Source of the DNA: Talpa occidentalis
Lineage: Eukaryota > Chordata > Mammalia > Eulipotyphla > Talpidae
NCBI RefSeq assembly: GCF_014898055.3
Contig: NW_023602073.1
Span: 26,087,784 to 26,151,783 of the forward strand
Length of the DNA stretch: 64,000 bases
Direction: 5' to 3'
The position numbers and the translations under genes were made by a program. The first letter of the stretch is position 1. Each line of letters starts with the position of its first letter. The notes under the pieces were generated by a model. The model was not told where the DNA came from. It worked only from the letters and a program-made list of their open reading frames with translations, and searched no databases. Positions 22,976 through 35,600 of this stretch are shown piece by piece.

Positions 22976-23922
22976 ATGTACATCAAAAGAGTGTCCTGCC
23001 TGCACTGGCAATTCCTCATCTCTCGTGTGTGTTTGAATGTCACAATTATGAAGTCCTTTCCTGATCTCCAATTGGGACCTCTGTGGCATGCAACAGTACT
23101 CCAGCTTGTCTTGTAGTGTGTATGTGTGGTGGTGGTGGGGCAGGGGTTGGGGGTGGGGGTGTTGGATGCTTCATTCATGCTTGTATCAACCTGCTAACGC
23201 CATAAACTCCATGACCAAGCTCTATCACAGTCTCTATTACCTTGGCCACAGGTATTTACCGGTCATTTCACGGCCAAGTTTAAATCCCAACTCTCAAAAA
23301 CTTCTGCTAATAAATCAGAAAATCAATAGTTTCTTACCTTTCACAATTTGACAGAGCTTCATCTATTGTGCACTATTATATATAATAAAGTATCTAATGG
23401 TATTTAACTGTATCCCATTTATTAGTAAACTCATTTATTCCTTAAAGTCTCTATTATGTGTAAAAAAAATCTCCTATCCATCTCAGAGTTTTAAATGCCC
23501 TGAAGATAGGAAAATCAATCCCCACAGCACATGTAGAGCCCTAAATCACAGCATGTGTTCAAATTTGGCTGAATTCATTTGTCAGAGCAAATAAGCAGAC
23601 CAAAATTCTTGACTGCTTCACCAAAGCCCACTGGGAAGATGATTCAATATGGAAAATTGAGTTGAAAAAGCCCCTTTCCCAGAGGAAAATAAAGCAACCA
23701 ATAACTGAACAACTGAACTGGAGTTGGAGGGTGGAGGGGACTGGTAGGACCAAGAAATAAAATCCCCAAGAAACTATAGCAAGAAAGGTAGTTTCTCTTC
23801 TCTTCCCTTTGAGTATATCTTGGTGTACACGGCAAAATGAATTTCTATTTTACTGTGGTAGAAATCACTGACAGACACACTCAGATACACACAATTTCAA
23901 CAACATGATTTTGTGGAGAAAA
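22976..23922. other. Non-coding DNA with a G-quadruplex motif
   Basis: Mostly unique sequence. A G-rich block at 23,126-23,160 stands out (separate entry). The sequence around 23,050-23,090 has weak L2-like character. No exon is supported. Confidence 0.45.
23137..23159 (+). other. G-quadruplex-forming motif
   Basis: Four G runs of 4, 4, 5 and 5 bases with spacers of 2, 2 and 1 bases, fitting the standard G4 rule with short loops. It sits in a TG/GGT-rich microsatellite. Confidence 0.85.
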
Positions 23923-24180
23923 ACCTTGGTGGCACAAGGGGTTAAACATCAGCACCATGAAGCAATCTGCAGCCACTGCAGCATGAGTTCGAGCCCCTGC
24001 CAGGGAGGTGACCCACATGGTGCAGCAGACCTCTCCTGACTCACCCACTGCTCCCCAGAGCAGTGTATTTCGGTCAATCTACCTGTTCTGTTCCCCACTG
24101 TGTCTCACGGCCCCCACCCCGGACCTCTGGCCTACACCCCAGGTCTTGTATGCATAAATAAATAAATCTTAAAAAAAAAG
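23923..24180 (+). mobile_element. tRNA-derived SINE, type B, slightly 5'-truncated
   Basis: It starts within the head (CCTTGGTGGCACAAGGGGTT), and has GAGTTCGAGCCCC at the B box. The type B body carries GCAGCAGACCTCTCCTG (one base changed) and GGTCTTGTATGCATAAATAA, with a TCTTAAAAAAAAA end. No target duplication is clear. Confidence 0.9.
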
Positions 24181-25519
24181 TTTTATCATTTCTGAAGTAT
24201 TTGGCATTACAAACTTGTAACACTAGCAATTAAGTTGTAATTATAACTCCTGGTGATTTTACCAACTATTACTAACAAAAGATCATTAAGTGTATGGTGA
24301 TCTTCATTCCAGAAATAGTTCCAGAAAGCAGCCAGTTGAGATTATTTACTGTAAAAACAGAAATTCTATTGGATTTCCCGGAACACTGTGACATAAAGAT
24401 CTGGAATGTTCCAGCCTTACCATTGGCCAAAATTATGGTGTACACTGTACCCACTATAGAGATACACTGCTTTAAGGATCCTACAAGGTCTTCAAAATCC
24501 TGATTCAGTAGTCTGGGGCCAAGGACAGAAACCTGTGTAGGCCAAGGCAGGGGCAAGAATCTAAATAGCGGGAACAGTAATGACCAACGAGTGCCACTTG
24601 TCAAAAATGAAAGATCTCTCAAGAGCATATCTAATCTGTAAGGCAAGGCAAATCACAGAAGTTTTAAATATGCAATCACTTGGCAGTCAGAGATATAAGA
24701 CTCCTGGTTTCCAATATTCATGATGTTGAGGACATTCAGTAATTGCTAACTTTGCTGAGAAACACATGAATCCCACGCATAACCCAGCCAGCTAACGCAC
24801 TTAGCACTTGGTGCGTCAGTCTGCAGACTGCCCAGCTTCCCCAGGGTCCGCTTCTTAAACGTTCATTGTTCTTGATTCTTTGTAATTCCCTAGCAAACTC
24901 CAAACCCTCCGATTCTCCATCCCCAAACCACTCCAAATTGTCTACTTTCCCTACCTGATCCAAAGTCTCATCACAAACAAAAACCGTTGCTACAGACTAT
25001 GCACAGGCCTACAATTTAACGGCCCCTGCTGAACAACCCATGCTCTACACATAGTTACACCCTATACAAAAACCAGCTTGCTGCCCTGCATTAGAGCACC
25101 TTGGTTTCCTCCATCATATCCTCAATATGTCCCAAAGGCCATCTGGCAAGACCTTTTTGGTTGTCACAACTGAGGAGGGAGAGGACTGCATCCAGTGGGG
25201 AGAGGTAGAGCATGCTGCTAAACATCCCACAAAGCACAGGACAGTCCCCATAACAAAGAATTATCCAACCCAAAATATCAGTAAGACACCCTTCTATATA
25301 AACTGATAAATACTTGAATGGATAACTGAAAACATAGTCAAATCCTCTTTACTCTTTTATACCATTGTTTCCAAACAGTAATAAAACATAATTGCAATTA
25401 CTGCCTAATATTTTAATAATATGAATAATAACACATGTTAGCAGTAACATAACGGAGGGGTCGTTTCACATTAGCACTAATATTAAAGGAACTACACGTA
25501 TTCTATCATTAAGTATTAT
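24181..25519. other. Non-coding, mostly unique DNA
   Basis: No gene is supported. The block 'cctgattcagtagtctgggg' at about 24,500-24,519 faintly resembles the core of the MER5-type DNA transposon family, too short to call. The part at 24,770-25,270 is somewhat GC-richer and holds only short frames. Confidence 0.4.
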
Positions 25520-25524
25520 ATGAA

Positions 25525-25635
25525 AGCGAAGGCATGAAGAGGTATAATTTCTGCAACGTCACTCAGCTAAGATATTGAAAGCTGGGGTTCCCTCCCACAA
25601 ATAAAAAGCTCTCCCACTATATCAAACTATAGGTT
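25525..25635 (-). repeat. MIR fragment, antisense
   Basis: The plus strand shows 'gaggtataatttctgcaacg' and then a 'cactcagctaagatattgaa' block followed by 'ctggggttccctccc'. This is the antisense pattern of the MIR 5' half (the usual 'cacacagctagtaag...ggattcgaac'). Confidence 0.6.
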
Positions 25636-25654
25636 ACATACAAGAAAAGGTGAA

Positions 25655-25885
25655 GTGTGATAGTTAAGAATTTTCAAGGATTCAAATCCTGGATAACTTA
25701 GCTCTACGATATGGGCAAATTACTTTGCCCTCTAAAACTCAATTTCTTTATGCATAAAATAACGAAAACAGCACCCACCTAACAAAGTTGTATAAAATTC
25801 AAAAAAAGGCAATAAGCACAAGTGTTTAAATAGTACTTAGGGAATTTTTAATGAGCACCAACTATAAGCTGTTATTATCTAACAA
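25655..25885 (+). repeat. MIR SINE, sense
   Basis: Shows the MIR order: 'gatagttaagaattttcaag', 'gattcaaatcctgg', 'gggcaaattactttgccctc', 'tcaatttctttatgcataaa', 'acccacctaacaaagttgta', then an 'aataagcacaagtgtttaaa' region. Ancient and decayed, but the whole length is recognisable. Confidence 0.8.
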
Positions 25886-28254
25886 ATACTCACGTATTTT
25901 ACACCTCATAGCCCTCCTGCATTGCAGGAATAACTGAGCAAACATTTTTTTTAATATCTATACACACACATATTCATCAGTAAATGTTTACTGAACAATT
26001 TCTGAAATACCTTAACTGCAATAATACATCCCAAGCAAATTCTGTAATAAATTTGTGTATTTTACAAGTCTTTTCAGTAGTACTAGGTTTCGCTCTTGCC
26101 TTGATTTTACATTAACACTATTTAAAAAAAAAAAAAAAAGACGGTTTGTCATTTCTTCCATGGATTAAATTAGGCAACTAGTTATTCTTAAAATAAGTTG
26201 AAATGTGCAGTAAGCAGTTAAATCCTGTACCAACCTTTACAATGTATTCTTTCATATAAACCATTTCTGATTCAACTACTATAAAATAATTTCATTAGAA
26301 CTGAGAAGTGAAGTAAGTTCTTACATGCTTGGTAAATTTAACACATTATATGATTTCCTGAAGAGAAACATATTTTTACTTAGAAGTATTTTAAACAGCA
26401 GCTCAGGGAGTAAGTTAAAATTACCAATCACATTTCCTTTTAAACAAAGGCATGACATAATATCCTTAAGAAAGCAAGACTAATATAATCATATTCATTT
26501 ACAACTATGTCAAGAAAACAAAAGCCATAAAATAATCATACTACGTACTCTAACAATTATCTATTTGATAAAAAGTATTCCTAATCAAAATGTATTAAAA
26601 ACAATTATCTATCAAAATTCCTAAAATAGATCTCTTAAGATACAAGCATATTTACCCACAAAACACACAACGGATTTTTTTCTATGTGCTATGTAGAAAA
26701 ATTCTTACAACTTTCATTGTTTTATTTTTTTTAGATTAGCCAGCTATAGTCATGTATTAATGACTCCAGGTTAGTAACACATTCATTTCTGTTTACAGTT
26801 TAACCTACCATATTAGATTCTTCTGAATGTATTATCCCCATCAAAATTTATCTGACTTGTTATTTATGTCATTTATCTATATGCAAACATGTCAACTGAA
26901 GTTAGTCATTTTCTTATATAAAGAGTGTTCATTTGGTTTAATATGCTTAAACTCTTTTAATCAAATCTCGAGTGTAAGAAATCATAGGAAGGGTGGGAAT
27001 ACATACAACATTACAATCCTTTCACTTCACATAGAGAATCCACAGGCACTTCCACAAACATGTCTGTCACACCCAGGGGTATCTGCACAGTCACGTTACC
27101 AGCCATGACAGGTCAGCCAGCCCCCATTATCTGTGCTGCCGTGGCACACCTGAGCTCCCTGCCCCTTCACATCACTTTCTGGAGCAGCTCTAAACCAGCA
27201 TTGCTCTCACAGGCTGTAGTCTTAGGAGTCCTCCCCCACTACCTCTCCATGGCAACCGCAGCTTCAGAAAAGCCAGTCCACCTCTTACGCAAATGAAAAG
27301 AGGCCACAAATGTCAGCAGTCACAACATCCCCCTCTTCCCTCCCTAGTTAATTCCCTTCTTAAAGTAACAGCAATGCATTCTTTTTATTTTCCATCATTT
27401 AATGGAAGGGAAAGCAACTCAGGAAAATCAGAGTTAAAAATCCATCTGTATGACCACTCATATAACGTGACTGAGAATCCAAAGATAAGCATGATTTGGT
27501 GAGTCTCATTTACCATGCCAATATCTCAGCAAGCCCCTTTTATATCTGCGCATTTTAGTGTTTTATGTAAGAATCCTTTGAGATATTATCTATCCTGTAA
27601 TTTGACAGAGCTAGCAAGAGCGAGGGCACATTTATATTGATTATAAGGAAAACACTTGGTGCTAAAATTGCATTCTTATATGTAATGCTTCTTTTACATG
27701 TTCATTTTTATTTAGAAAAGTCAAGTTTTTATATTTTTTTTTACTTTTACAAAATAGTTACTTATTAATAATCCTACAGGAGGGGGGAAATAAACAGTTT
27801 ATCTTCTAATTGTTACCAGATTTAACTTTAATTGAACAGCTTCCTTTCATAAATATTTAAAGAAACAAGTATAATGGTTAGATTACATTTCATAAGGCTA
27901 CAGAGAATGGACAGCAGAAGCAATCACTATCCATCAAATCGTGACTAACAACAAATGATATATTTATAAATGCCTATTTTAAATATGTGTTTTAATCCAT
28001 GGATATACCAAAATGTCAAACTCTGTAAGTTGTCGTTCAACATGTGAATGTCCAATAATAGAATTCCAACTGAAATAGCATGGAACAAGCTCTCATCAAT
28101 GACTGATGAGCAATATAAATGGGGTGACTTTAATAATCCTTCTAAAGATGTATTCAAGAAAAAAATAAATCAGACTACAAAAGTTACGTTTACATGGATA
28201 ATAACAGAATATCAGTAATTTTTAATATGTGTGAACACATTTTTTGTTTATCTT
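25886..28254. other. Non-coding, mostly unique DNA with one GC-richer block
   Basis: An A run lies at about 26,123-26,139. The block 27,035-27,340 is clearly GC-richer than its surroundings and belongs to no repeat I recognise; its frames (27,060-27,296 and others) have no motif. The rest is AT-rich. Confidence 0.45.
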
Positions 28255-28440
28255 TTAAAATAATTTTTTGTGGTAACTGCTCTATAACATTATATATGTT
28301 TCAGGTGTGCAACATAATTCAGCATCTGTATACACGATAGCATGATCACATTTTGTCATATAATAAAGACAGTTTACAAACCTCTATTTAATTATTTATC
28401 AAACATTTACCAAATACCTGTGAATGTCCTAGGTACCCTA
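28255..28440 (-). repeat. Old L1 3'-end-like then L2-like fragment
   Basis: The plus strand has 'tatgtttcaggtgtgcaaca' near 28,295 and the 'attcagcatctgtatacacg' block, typical of the antisense of old L1 3' ends. The part at 28,380-28,440 has a 'tatcaaacatttaccaaatacc' type pattern seen in antisense L2. Both are short and diverged. Confidence 0.4.
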
Positions 28441-30562
28441 AAATTCTGGGATAACATGAGGTATTTTCAAGGCATGCTCAGGGCTGGTGGGAGCTGTGCC
28501 TTAACTAGCCTAGCCCAAGATTCCAGGAGGCTCCCTATAAGTGAAGCTCATGGAAGAAGTGGAGTCCAGATTCCTGGCAAAGATTTGCATCATGAGGTCT
28601 ATGTTTAGTGCATAGGATTTTAGATAATGCAATGAAATTATGAGACTAAAAAATACTGAATTTATTCATTGCTTTTGGTTCTAAATGCTTAGGGGAATCC
28701 CCAGCTCTCAAAAAAAAAAAAAAAAAATAGGATAAGAAAGAAATGACTGTTTATCTCAAACAGCTCTTAACTGTACAAAGCAAACTACTTTTTAAAAAAG
28801 ATGATAGCTGAAATGTTCTTTTTCAAAGGTTAACAGGTCAACCCACTATGACCCAGGTCATGAGACTGGTATCAAGAGACCAGGAACACCACCACCACTA
28901 AGAAGCTGTAATCACCTGGGCTGCTAGCCCACCATGCTAGAGTGAAATTGAAAACGTGGAAAATCTACCTCCTACACAAAGGTTCCAGTTCAGAATTTAC
29001 TACTTCAAAGCAGACTTTAAAGGCAAGAGTTGTATTTATTTCATCCCTACCATGAAACACAATATTTGTTACAACAGAAATGCTCAAAAATGGTATGAAT
29101 GCTCTTCATGTTCCTCTCAACTATTAAGAGCAATGATTCTAGGATTTTACTTAAGATCAGCTTCAAAAAAGTCAGCAAACTTGGGAACAGGTCTAAAATT
29201 TACATCTTTTTTTTTTATCCTTCTTTTGTATATTTCTGTTTCTCTGAACACATGAATTTGAAGATACATCCATACCTCCCAAAGATACAGAAACATTTTT
29301 TTAAAAAGGTATAATGGTTATCAATAAATCTGATTATCTAGATCCCTTCCTTCCCACACTAAAGACAAATCAACGTGCCAGCTTCAAGGATTTATTAATC
29401 CTAAACCTAATATTCTTCATATGTTTGCAATTACTGTATAATGATTATTAATAGGAACGATGCTGAAAAAAATAATGTCAATTTCCCTCCCATTTTCCAA
29501 ATAATTAAATTTTATATTCACCATTCTATTTAGAAAGTTATAATATCAAACATTCAAGGGAAAATGAAGCATCTTAAACAACCCTGAGCATAGCAGAAAA
29601 AAAACACTATTAACTAAAATGTCCCAGAGCACCAATATCAGTAGATGTGCAATTTGATACTAAAGGTTTAGAATGAATTACTTCCTGAGACTAAAATAAA
29701 ATCATTATTTTTTTCAAGTCTTTGATAACAGAAAACAGAAGGATGACTAAGATAACCTCTTAAAGTTCTTTTTATGACTTAACTTTAGAATGTCCAGATT
29801 AACATCAAGATCAAATTCTAGACAAGATTTATATGCAAAAGTGCCAGAAAGAGTGAGGATGAAAATGAGATTTGTTTTTAAGTATCTTGACTATGGACCT
29901 GATTCCAAGTATTTTAAGAGTGAGGACCCCTTTTTAACAGACAATTCTGTAGCCTTCTCAGTGGTACTGTGCTTTTCTGGTTAAAAATAGATAATACAAC
30001 AGTTTTCCTATCTGTTGATTTAGGAATCATAATAAAAATAAATAAAAGCAATACTTTCAGATGGATCTGATTTCATTAGTCACAGTAACATATACATTCT
30101 CTGATATATGTAGAGTACCAAAACAGATTAAAAGATCATTACCAAGTTGAATCTATCTTAGGAATGTAAGGATAACTTGCCATCAGAAAACTAGTCTCAC
30201 AATTCACTGTATGGAGATAATAAGGAAAACTATCACTCTATAAGCCAAAACAGAGTGATTAAAATCCCTACCAACCCTACCACAACAGCTGAAAGCTATG
30301 ATTAAAGAAAATTTCGGAAGCTATGGAAAGAATATCTACAAGAAGCTAACTATGATCACTATACTATGAAATATTGGAAATATTCTCACTAAAGTCAGTG
30401 TTGTATCAGTGATACAAGTTAACACTTCTTTAAAGGACCTGGACAAATATAAAATAACTTGCAGCTGCTATGACAATTTAATTGGAGTATCTCAAGAAAA
30501 TCAAGTGAATTGGTAAGAATAAAAATTCAGTAAGGTAGTTTTAATCTACTTTCAAATGTATC
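28441..30562. other. Non-coding, mostly unique AT-rich DNA
   Basis: No exon, RNA gene or confident repeat. A 17-base or longer A run lies at about 28,711-28,727. Short frames at 28,956-29,314 and 29,790-29,984 have no motif support. Confidence 0.5.
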
Positions 30563-30582
30563 TCAAACAAAAAAGAGCACAT

Positions 30583-31083
30583 TTATTTTTTAAAAGAATG
30601 TAAATTTATTTTTTGTACTTATTTATTTTTATTTTTTAATTATTTTATTTTATATATATTTTTAGATCATTTTTCATTTTTGTACAATGTACGCATTTTC
30701 ATCTCGGTTATACTCCCCATGAAATTCCTACCACCCATTCACCGGTGAACTATCACCATAGTCCCTTGTGCTCTTCCCACCCCTGTTTTGATCCTACTCC
30801 CTTCTCCCTACCTGCAGAATGTCTCTGGTTTATAGGTGCCTGTTAATTTTGATTTTTACTTTATTATAGTTACTTTTTTTTTTTTTTTTCTGATCCCTTA
30901 TTTGGATCCTCTACATTCCTCCTATCAGTGAGACCATCTGATTTTTTTTTTTTTTTCTTTCTGGCTTATTTCACTGAGCATGATCGCTTCCAGCTCCATA
31001 CATGTTGCTGCAAATGGCATGTGTTTATCTTTTATGAGTAATATTCCATCGTGTATATGTACCACATCTTCTTGATCCAGTCA
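30583..31083 (-). mobile_element. L1 3' end, antisense, older subfamily
   Basis: The plus strand shows the L1 tail AT-rich block, the antisense 3'UTR ('cagaatgtctctggtttata' near 30,816), then 'ttctggcttatttcactgag' and 'gagtaatattccatcgtgta' of the ORF2 end. It aligns with the 3' ends at 8.28 kb and 48.67 kb from about 30,816 rightward but differs in the 3'UTR, so it is a related, older family. Likely imperfect target copies (TCAAACAAAA...GAG) lie at about 30,563 and 31,084. Two T runs near 30,878 and 30,942 expanded inside it. Confidence 0.82.
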
Positions 31084-31285
31084 TCAAACAAAACCAAAAA
31101 GGAGTACATCTATAGAGAGATAAAGCAAATGTGGCAAGAAGTTAACAGGTATGGATTTAAGTGGAGACCTGGGAATTATATTAACCTTATTACTTTTAAG
31201 AACATCAAACTCCCTCATTCTAAGGTTCCACACAACATGGTAAATTAATTCAAGACATTTCCTTCCTCTTCAAATGGTCTTATAA

Positions 31286-31880
31286 TGTTAGGGTAGGTAC
31301 AGTGTTCCCTAACCCACTTAATGAGGGGAGGGGCAGAGTAAGGCAGCCTGGTGAAACTCCGTAACAGGGAAGAGAGGTGGGCTTGGGAGAGACAAGAAGA
31401 AGAAAGGCATGCTTGTTTCTCAGCTTAAATTTGCACTAGGCATATGGAGGGGAGACATGTAGAAACATTTGGAAGAGACACGTGGGTGAGAGACATGTGG
31501 GGAGGCTGACAATGGCAGCCATTATCTTGATTTGAACTTTGATTTTGCTCCTTTGTTTCAGCTTTCTAGGTCCTGCTTCAGAATCCCTTTGCTATGTTCC
31601 CTACAAGAAGGTGCCTTAGACTTGTGGCAAGATTTCAGGCCTCAGCAGCTCTGCTTGGGGCCAACCCTATCTGGTTGGTCACCTACTCACAAGAGAATAG
31701 GTAATTTGGGTATTTTATTTAGAATGTCCTTTTTTTTCTTCTCTTCTTTCTTTGTGCACACTAACTCTATTAAAGTTCTTTCACACTAATAATACCCTTT
31801 GTCTCTGTGTACACAAAAGGCCGGACACCCAAACTTAAAGCAAGTTTTGGGATCCAAGGGTATCCCCCCTTGGTCACATG
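31286..31880 (+). mobile_element. Possible LTR (class I-like), solo
   Basis: The block differs in composition from its flanks. It has a G-rich left part (AGACATGT-type motifs repeated near 31,453 and 31,491), a middle, then an ATTAAA signal near 31,769. A 'cctttgtctctgtgtaca' U5-like stretch and a GGATCC...GGTCACA end follow. This order fits a sense LTR of a gamma-type retrovirus or related family. TG and CA can be found at the ends, but I find no matching target duplication and no internal region. The boundaries and class are inference. Confidence 0.4.
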
Positions 31881-32016
31881 TTAAAACTAATGCTCAATGC
31901 TCAGTTAACCGACTAGCAGTTTATTTAGCCATTTGACCTCCAAATAAATCAGAGGGCATTTAAATGAACTTTCTGCTGTGTAGCCTTCTATTCTGGTTCT
32001 TCGTTAAAACTAACTC

Positions 32017-32618
32017 CTTCTGTGGTTTCACTTATAAGAGAAATACAGGGAACCAAATAAGGGATCATGGAAAAAAAATAATAACAATTAAAAAAACACA
32101 ACACAACAAAACAAAAATAAGCAGCCAGGGCCTCCCTGGTGGCACAGCAGTTGAGCTGTGGGCTGCGAAGCTGCCCGCAACCTCTGCAGCATGGGTTCAT
32201 CCCCGGCCGGCCTGCGAGGGCCCCACATGGCACGCAGACCTCTCCTGCCGTGCCTGCTGCTCCCCTCAGGAGTGTATTTTGTCTGTCTATTCTGCTCCCC
32301 GTTCTGGCTCTGGTGAATTCTCTCACCCTCCCGTGCTTCTGACGGTACCCAGTGCTTGTATAAATAAATAAATCTTTAAAAAAAAAATCAGCAGACAACT
32401 GTAAATCAGAGACATTCTGCACAGGAGGGAGAGGGATCAAAGTAAGGACGGGAAGAGCACCAAGGACTATGGTGATGGTGCACGTGTGAATGGGTGAATA
32501 GGTAGTGGAATTCTATGGGGACTACACCTGAGAAAAAAAAGCAAACACTGTAGAAAAAATAATGAACAATGATACAAAATATATATAAATTAATATAAAA
32601 AAAATAAATTTCAACAGA
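32017..32618 (+). mobile_element. L1 3' end, sense, with nested SINE
   Basis: It begins at the ORF2 end ('tccttctgtggtttcactta' near 32,014, 'gaaccaaataagggatca' near 32,051). After the SINE it continues with 'caactgtaaatcagagaca', the 3'UTR 'gactatggtgatggtgcacg' block and an A-rich tail. The same 3'UTR is seen at 1,593-1,791. Candidate imperfect target copies AAAACTAACTC (32,006) and AAAAATAACTC (32,619) flank it. Confidence 0.85.
32128..32386 (+). mobile_element. tRNA-derived SINE, type A2, nested in L1
   Basis: It has head GGGCCTCCCTGGTGGCACAG and a type A body with TCTCCTGCCGTGCCTGCTGC. The B box has lost a base (GGGTTCATCCCC), which probably weakens Pol III use. The tail TATAAATAAATAAATCTTTA is followed by an A run. 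Near-matching target copies (AATAAGCAG and AATCAGCAG) flank it. Confidence 0.92.
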
Positions 32619-32629
32619 AAAAATAACTC

Positions 32630-35600
32630 ATTTTTATTTCAGCTTTTCTCCTAACTTTTGCACTAGATCTAGGTTAAATCTAATCTGGACCCCCCCAAAA
32701 CAACTGCCTACAGCTTTTTCAATCCAAAATATGACTTCTGCTAACCACATTCCTGAGCAATCAAATGTATAATAGAATAACCAAGTACTAACTCATCCTT
32801 TCTATATGAATAACCCACAAAGCACAGTTCTCCTAAATGATGTGCAATCTCTCCCAGGTATTACTATACTAACTTTACAAGTAGCACTAGCTTATTAGGA
32901 CCCTTACACCTTGGACAGAAGTTTATCTACACACATCATTTCGTTTATTTTATGTTGAATTGGGACGCTAAATAGTCTCTAATCGTGATGTCAAAATCTC
33001 AAGCTTTAAAGCCACAATGCTGACTGAAAGAATTAAATTTATATTCAGGAATTTGATAAACTCAGGGGGAAAAAAAAAACCATCTCAGAAGGCAAATACT
33101 CAACCAGAGAGACTAATGATTTCTTCTCTTCCAGATTTGGCAAGAGAAAAAGATATAAATAAAGTATCTGTACTCTATTCTATGGTTTGTCACAGATTCT
33201 CAGATAAAGCACAGAGGTTTTCTACGTAAAATAGAAACCAAGCAAGATAATAAAATTAATGAATTGTCTTTTCTTTCCAGGTGAGACTACTCAAGTAGAC
33301 ATTCTGACAGCACACTGTAATTTTTGGTGTGTAACATTTGTTACAAGTGCAATTCTGTAATAACTTTATGTAATTATCTAATACTACACTTTCTAACCAG
33401 TCAGTCAGTTCTACAACAACTCTCTTGCCCCCCTGTGCCAGGTATTTCTCTTCGCCAACCTACTCCCTTCGCAAAACAGCAGAGGCAGCTCTCCTCCCAA
33501 GGCTGCCCGGCTGTTACTATGCAGGCATGTCTTTTAACAACACTATCTCCCTTCCAGGGGCAGCTCTTTCTGCCTGCTTGTGTCTGTGCAAACATCCTTT
33601 CCTTTTTATAATAAACCTGCCCATTTGGATAGTAAAAAAAAAACAGAAAACTTGTCCTTTTTGTTCTGCACTGTTGTCTGACTATGAAGCTTGAAGACAA
33701 TTTACATTTTATGAAAGAGCAAATGAAAATAGATCAAACTGAAGCTAACAAAGAAGACTTTTTAAAATGTATTTAAAATGTAAAAAAAATATTGCATGAT
33801 AAATTTTAAAAAATGGAATATTACAATTCTGAATTAGGTTCTTCTCAAATGCTGATTTTTTTAATGAATAAGAAACATGACATTTTTGATCAAATATGTT
33901 ATCCTGTGCATGTTAACAGTGAAAAATACTAGAAAATTTGAAAGTTAAAAGTGAAAAATACTAGAGTTTCACAAAATTATTAGATAATGGGAACAAACTA
34001 ATACAACATCAAGAAAATATTAACTGTGTTAAAGCAATATGATGAAATATCATGCAGTGATTTGAAAATCACATCTATATGCATTCAATGACACTGAGAA
34101 ATACTACTGACAGATATTATTCAAGGTGAGCACTACAAAATATATACTATATGATCTCAACTATGTCTTTAAATTTGTATGTTAAATGTACATGCATAAC
34201 GTCTAGACACATATGTATGTATCTATATCTATATACATGTATACATATATAAATATATCAAATTGTTAATAATTTATGGATAGTACAATTACGAGTGATA
34301 GCAATTTTTCTGAGATGTGGCCCTTGCAACTTTTCTGCAATGCACATATAAAACAAATAACAGTTCTTGAAAATCTACCTATAGAAGGGGGATAGATGGA
34401 ATATATTCTGTTCTTCTTATGTTAAAATCTACAGCATAAACCTTGGTATCAAACCAATTATTTATATGGTCATCAGTGAAATAAATGAAGCCAATACAAT
34501 TCTCTAAAATACCGCCAGACTGGCACCACAAGCAACAGACTAGAATAACTGAGTACAGACCCTTCTTATCTGTTGCTGTGAACTATATGATCTATGAGAG
34601 TTTGAAAGCCGTTAGTTTTCAAGTACAGTGGATGGTATTTGAATTGCAGAAAGGACCTATTATGAATAAGTTGAAGGCCCTATTTCTTCCTGGAGAATGA
34701 TGAAAATGTACATTCCCTTTCTATTATCCTACTTGTGAGATTCTTCATTGTAGGAAAATAATAACTTTAAATATGGAACAAGAACACTGTACCAAGATGT
34801 TCATTATAACACTATCTCTTCTGGAAAAGAACTGGAAGTCACCACCGCAGGGGAGCTTCGTGTGCTATCTCTTGTATTCTTATGTCCTCTGCTATTTTAT
34901 TTTGAAGTTGATAAGGTAAAGAATGGAAAATAATGTTTTCTTTTCTCTCCAAACATAATCTAGCTAAAGCACATAACCTCAAACAACATCCCTCTCCACC
35001 AACACTATAGTTTCATTCAAGACATGACGTCAATTCTACTCTTACCTTCAGCAGTAGTCTCTGACAACACAGTCTCCCCAGGACCTTAGAATATTTCTAT
35101 TGATCTCTTACCTGAGACCCGCAGGTATCTAGGTTTCCACTATATCCCAACATTTGTGTTAACTTACAACTGAAAATATTTTTCTATGACATTCTTCCAG
35201 AGCTTACAACATATTTCTAAGCTGTTTCTCTAATTTTCACCTTTGGTAAACTTTATCTTCTAAACTTGGCCAACAAAACTGACAGTCAATGTTCAAAGAA
35301 TAGCAAATAAAATTTGGCAAGACAAGGCTCAGAACATTCCGATACACAAATGAACTAGCACATTAAGAAATATTTGTAATAATTTTGTATCTTGTCTCAT
35401 ACAAATCTTCATTGTGAAACAACATATACTATAGATATTTATCATTTTAGACGTCCCCAAAAAGGCATCTGAATTAAAGCAGCTGCACAGAAAGTTCTCT
35501 GATTTACAGAAAATTACAGCTGTGATGTATAACAGCACATAGTCCAGCGACGGCAAGTACACAGCTTTTCCAATAATGAAAATCAAATTATTTTAAATTC

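Noticed and set aside
24500..24519. MER5-type DNA transposon fragment
   Set aside because: Only about 20 bp resemble the family core, and flanking sequence does not extend the match.
33420..33700. C-rich block with an AATAAA-like signal as an LTR
   Set aside because: Only the poly(A)-like signal is suggestive; no TG/CA ends or target duplication were found.
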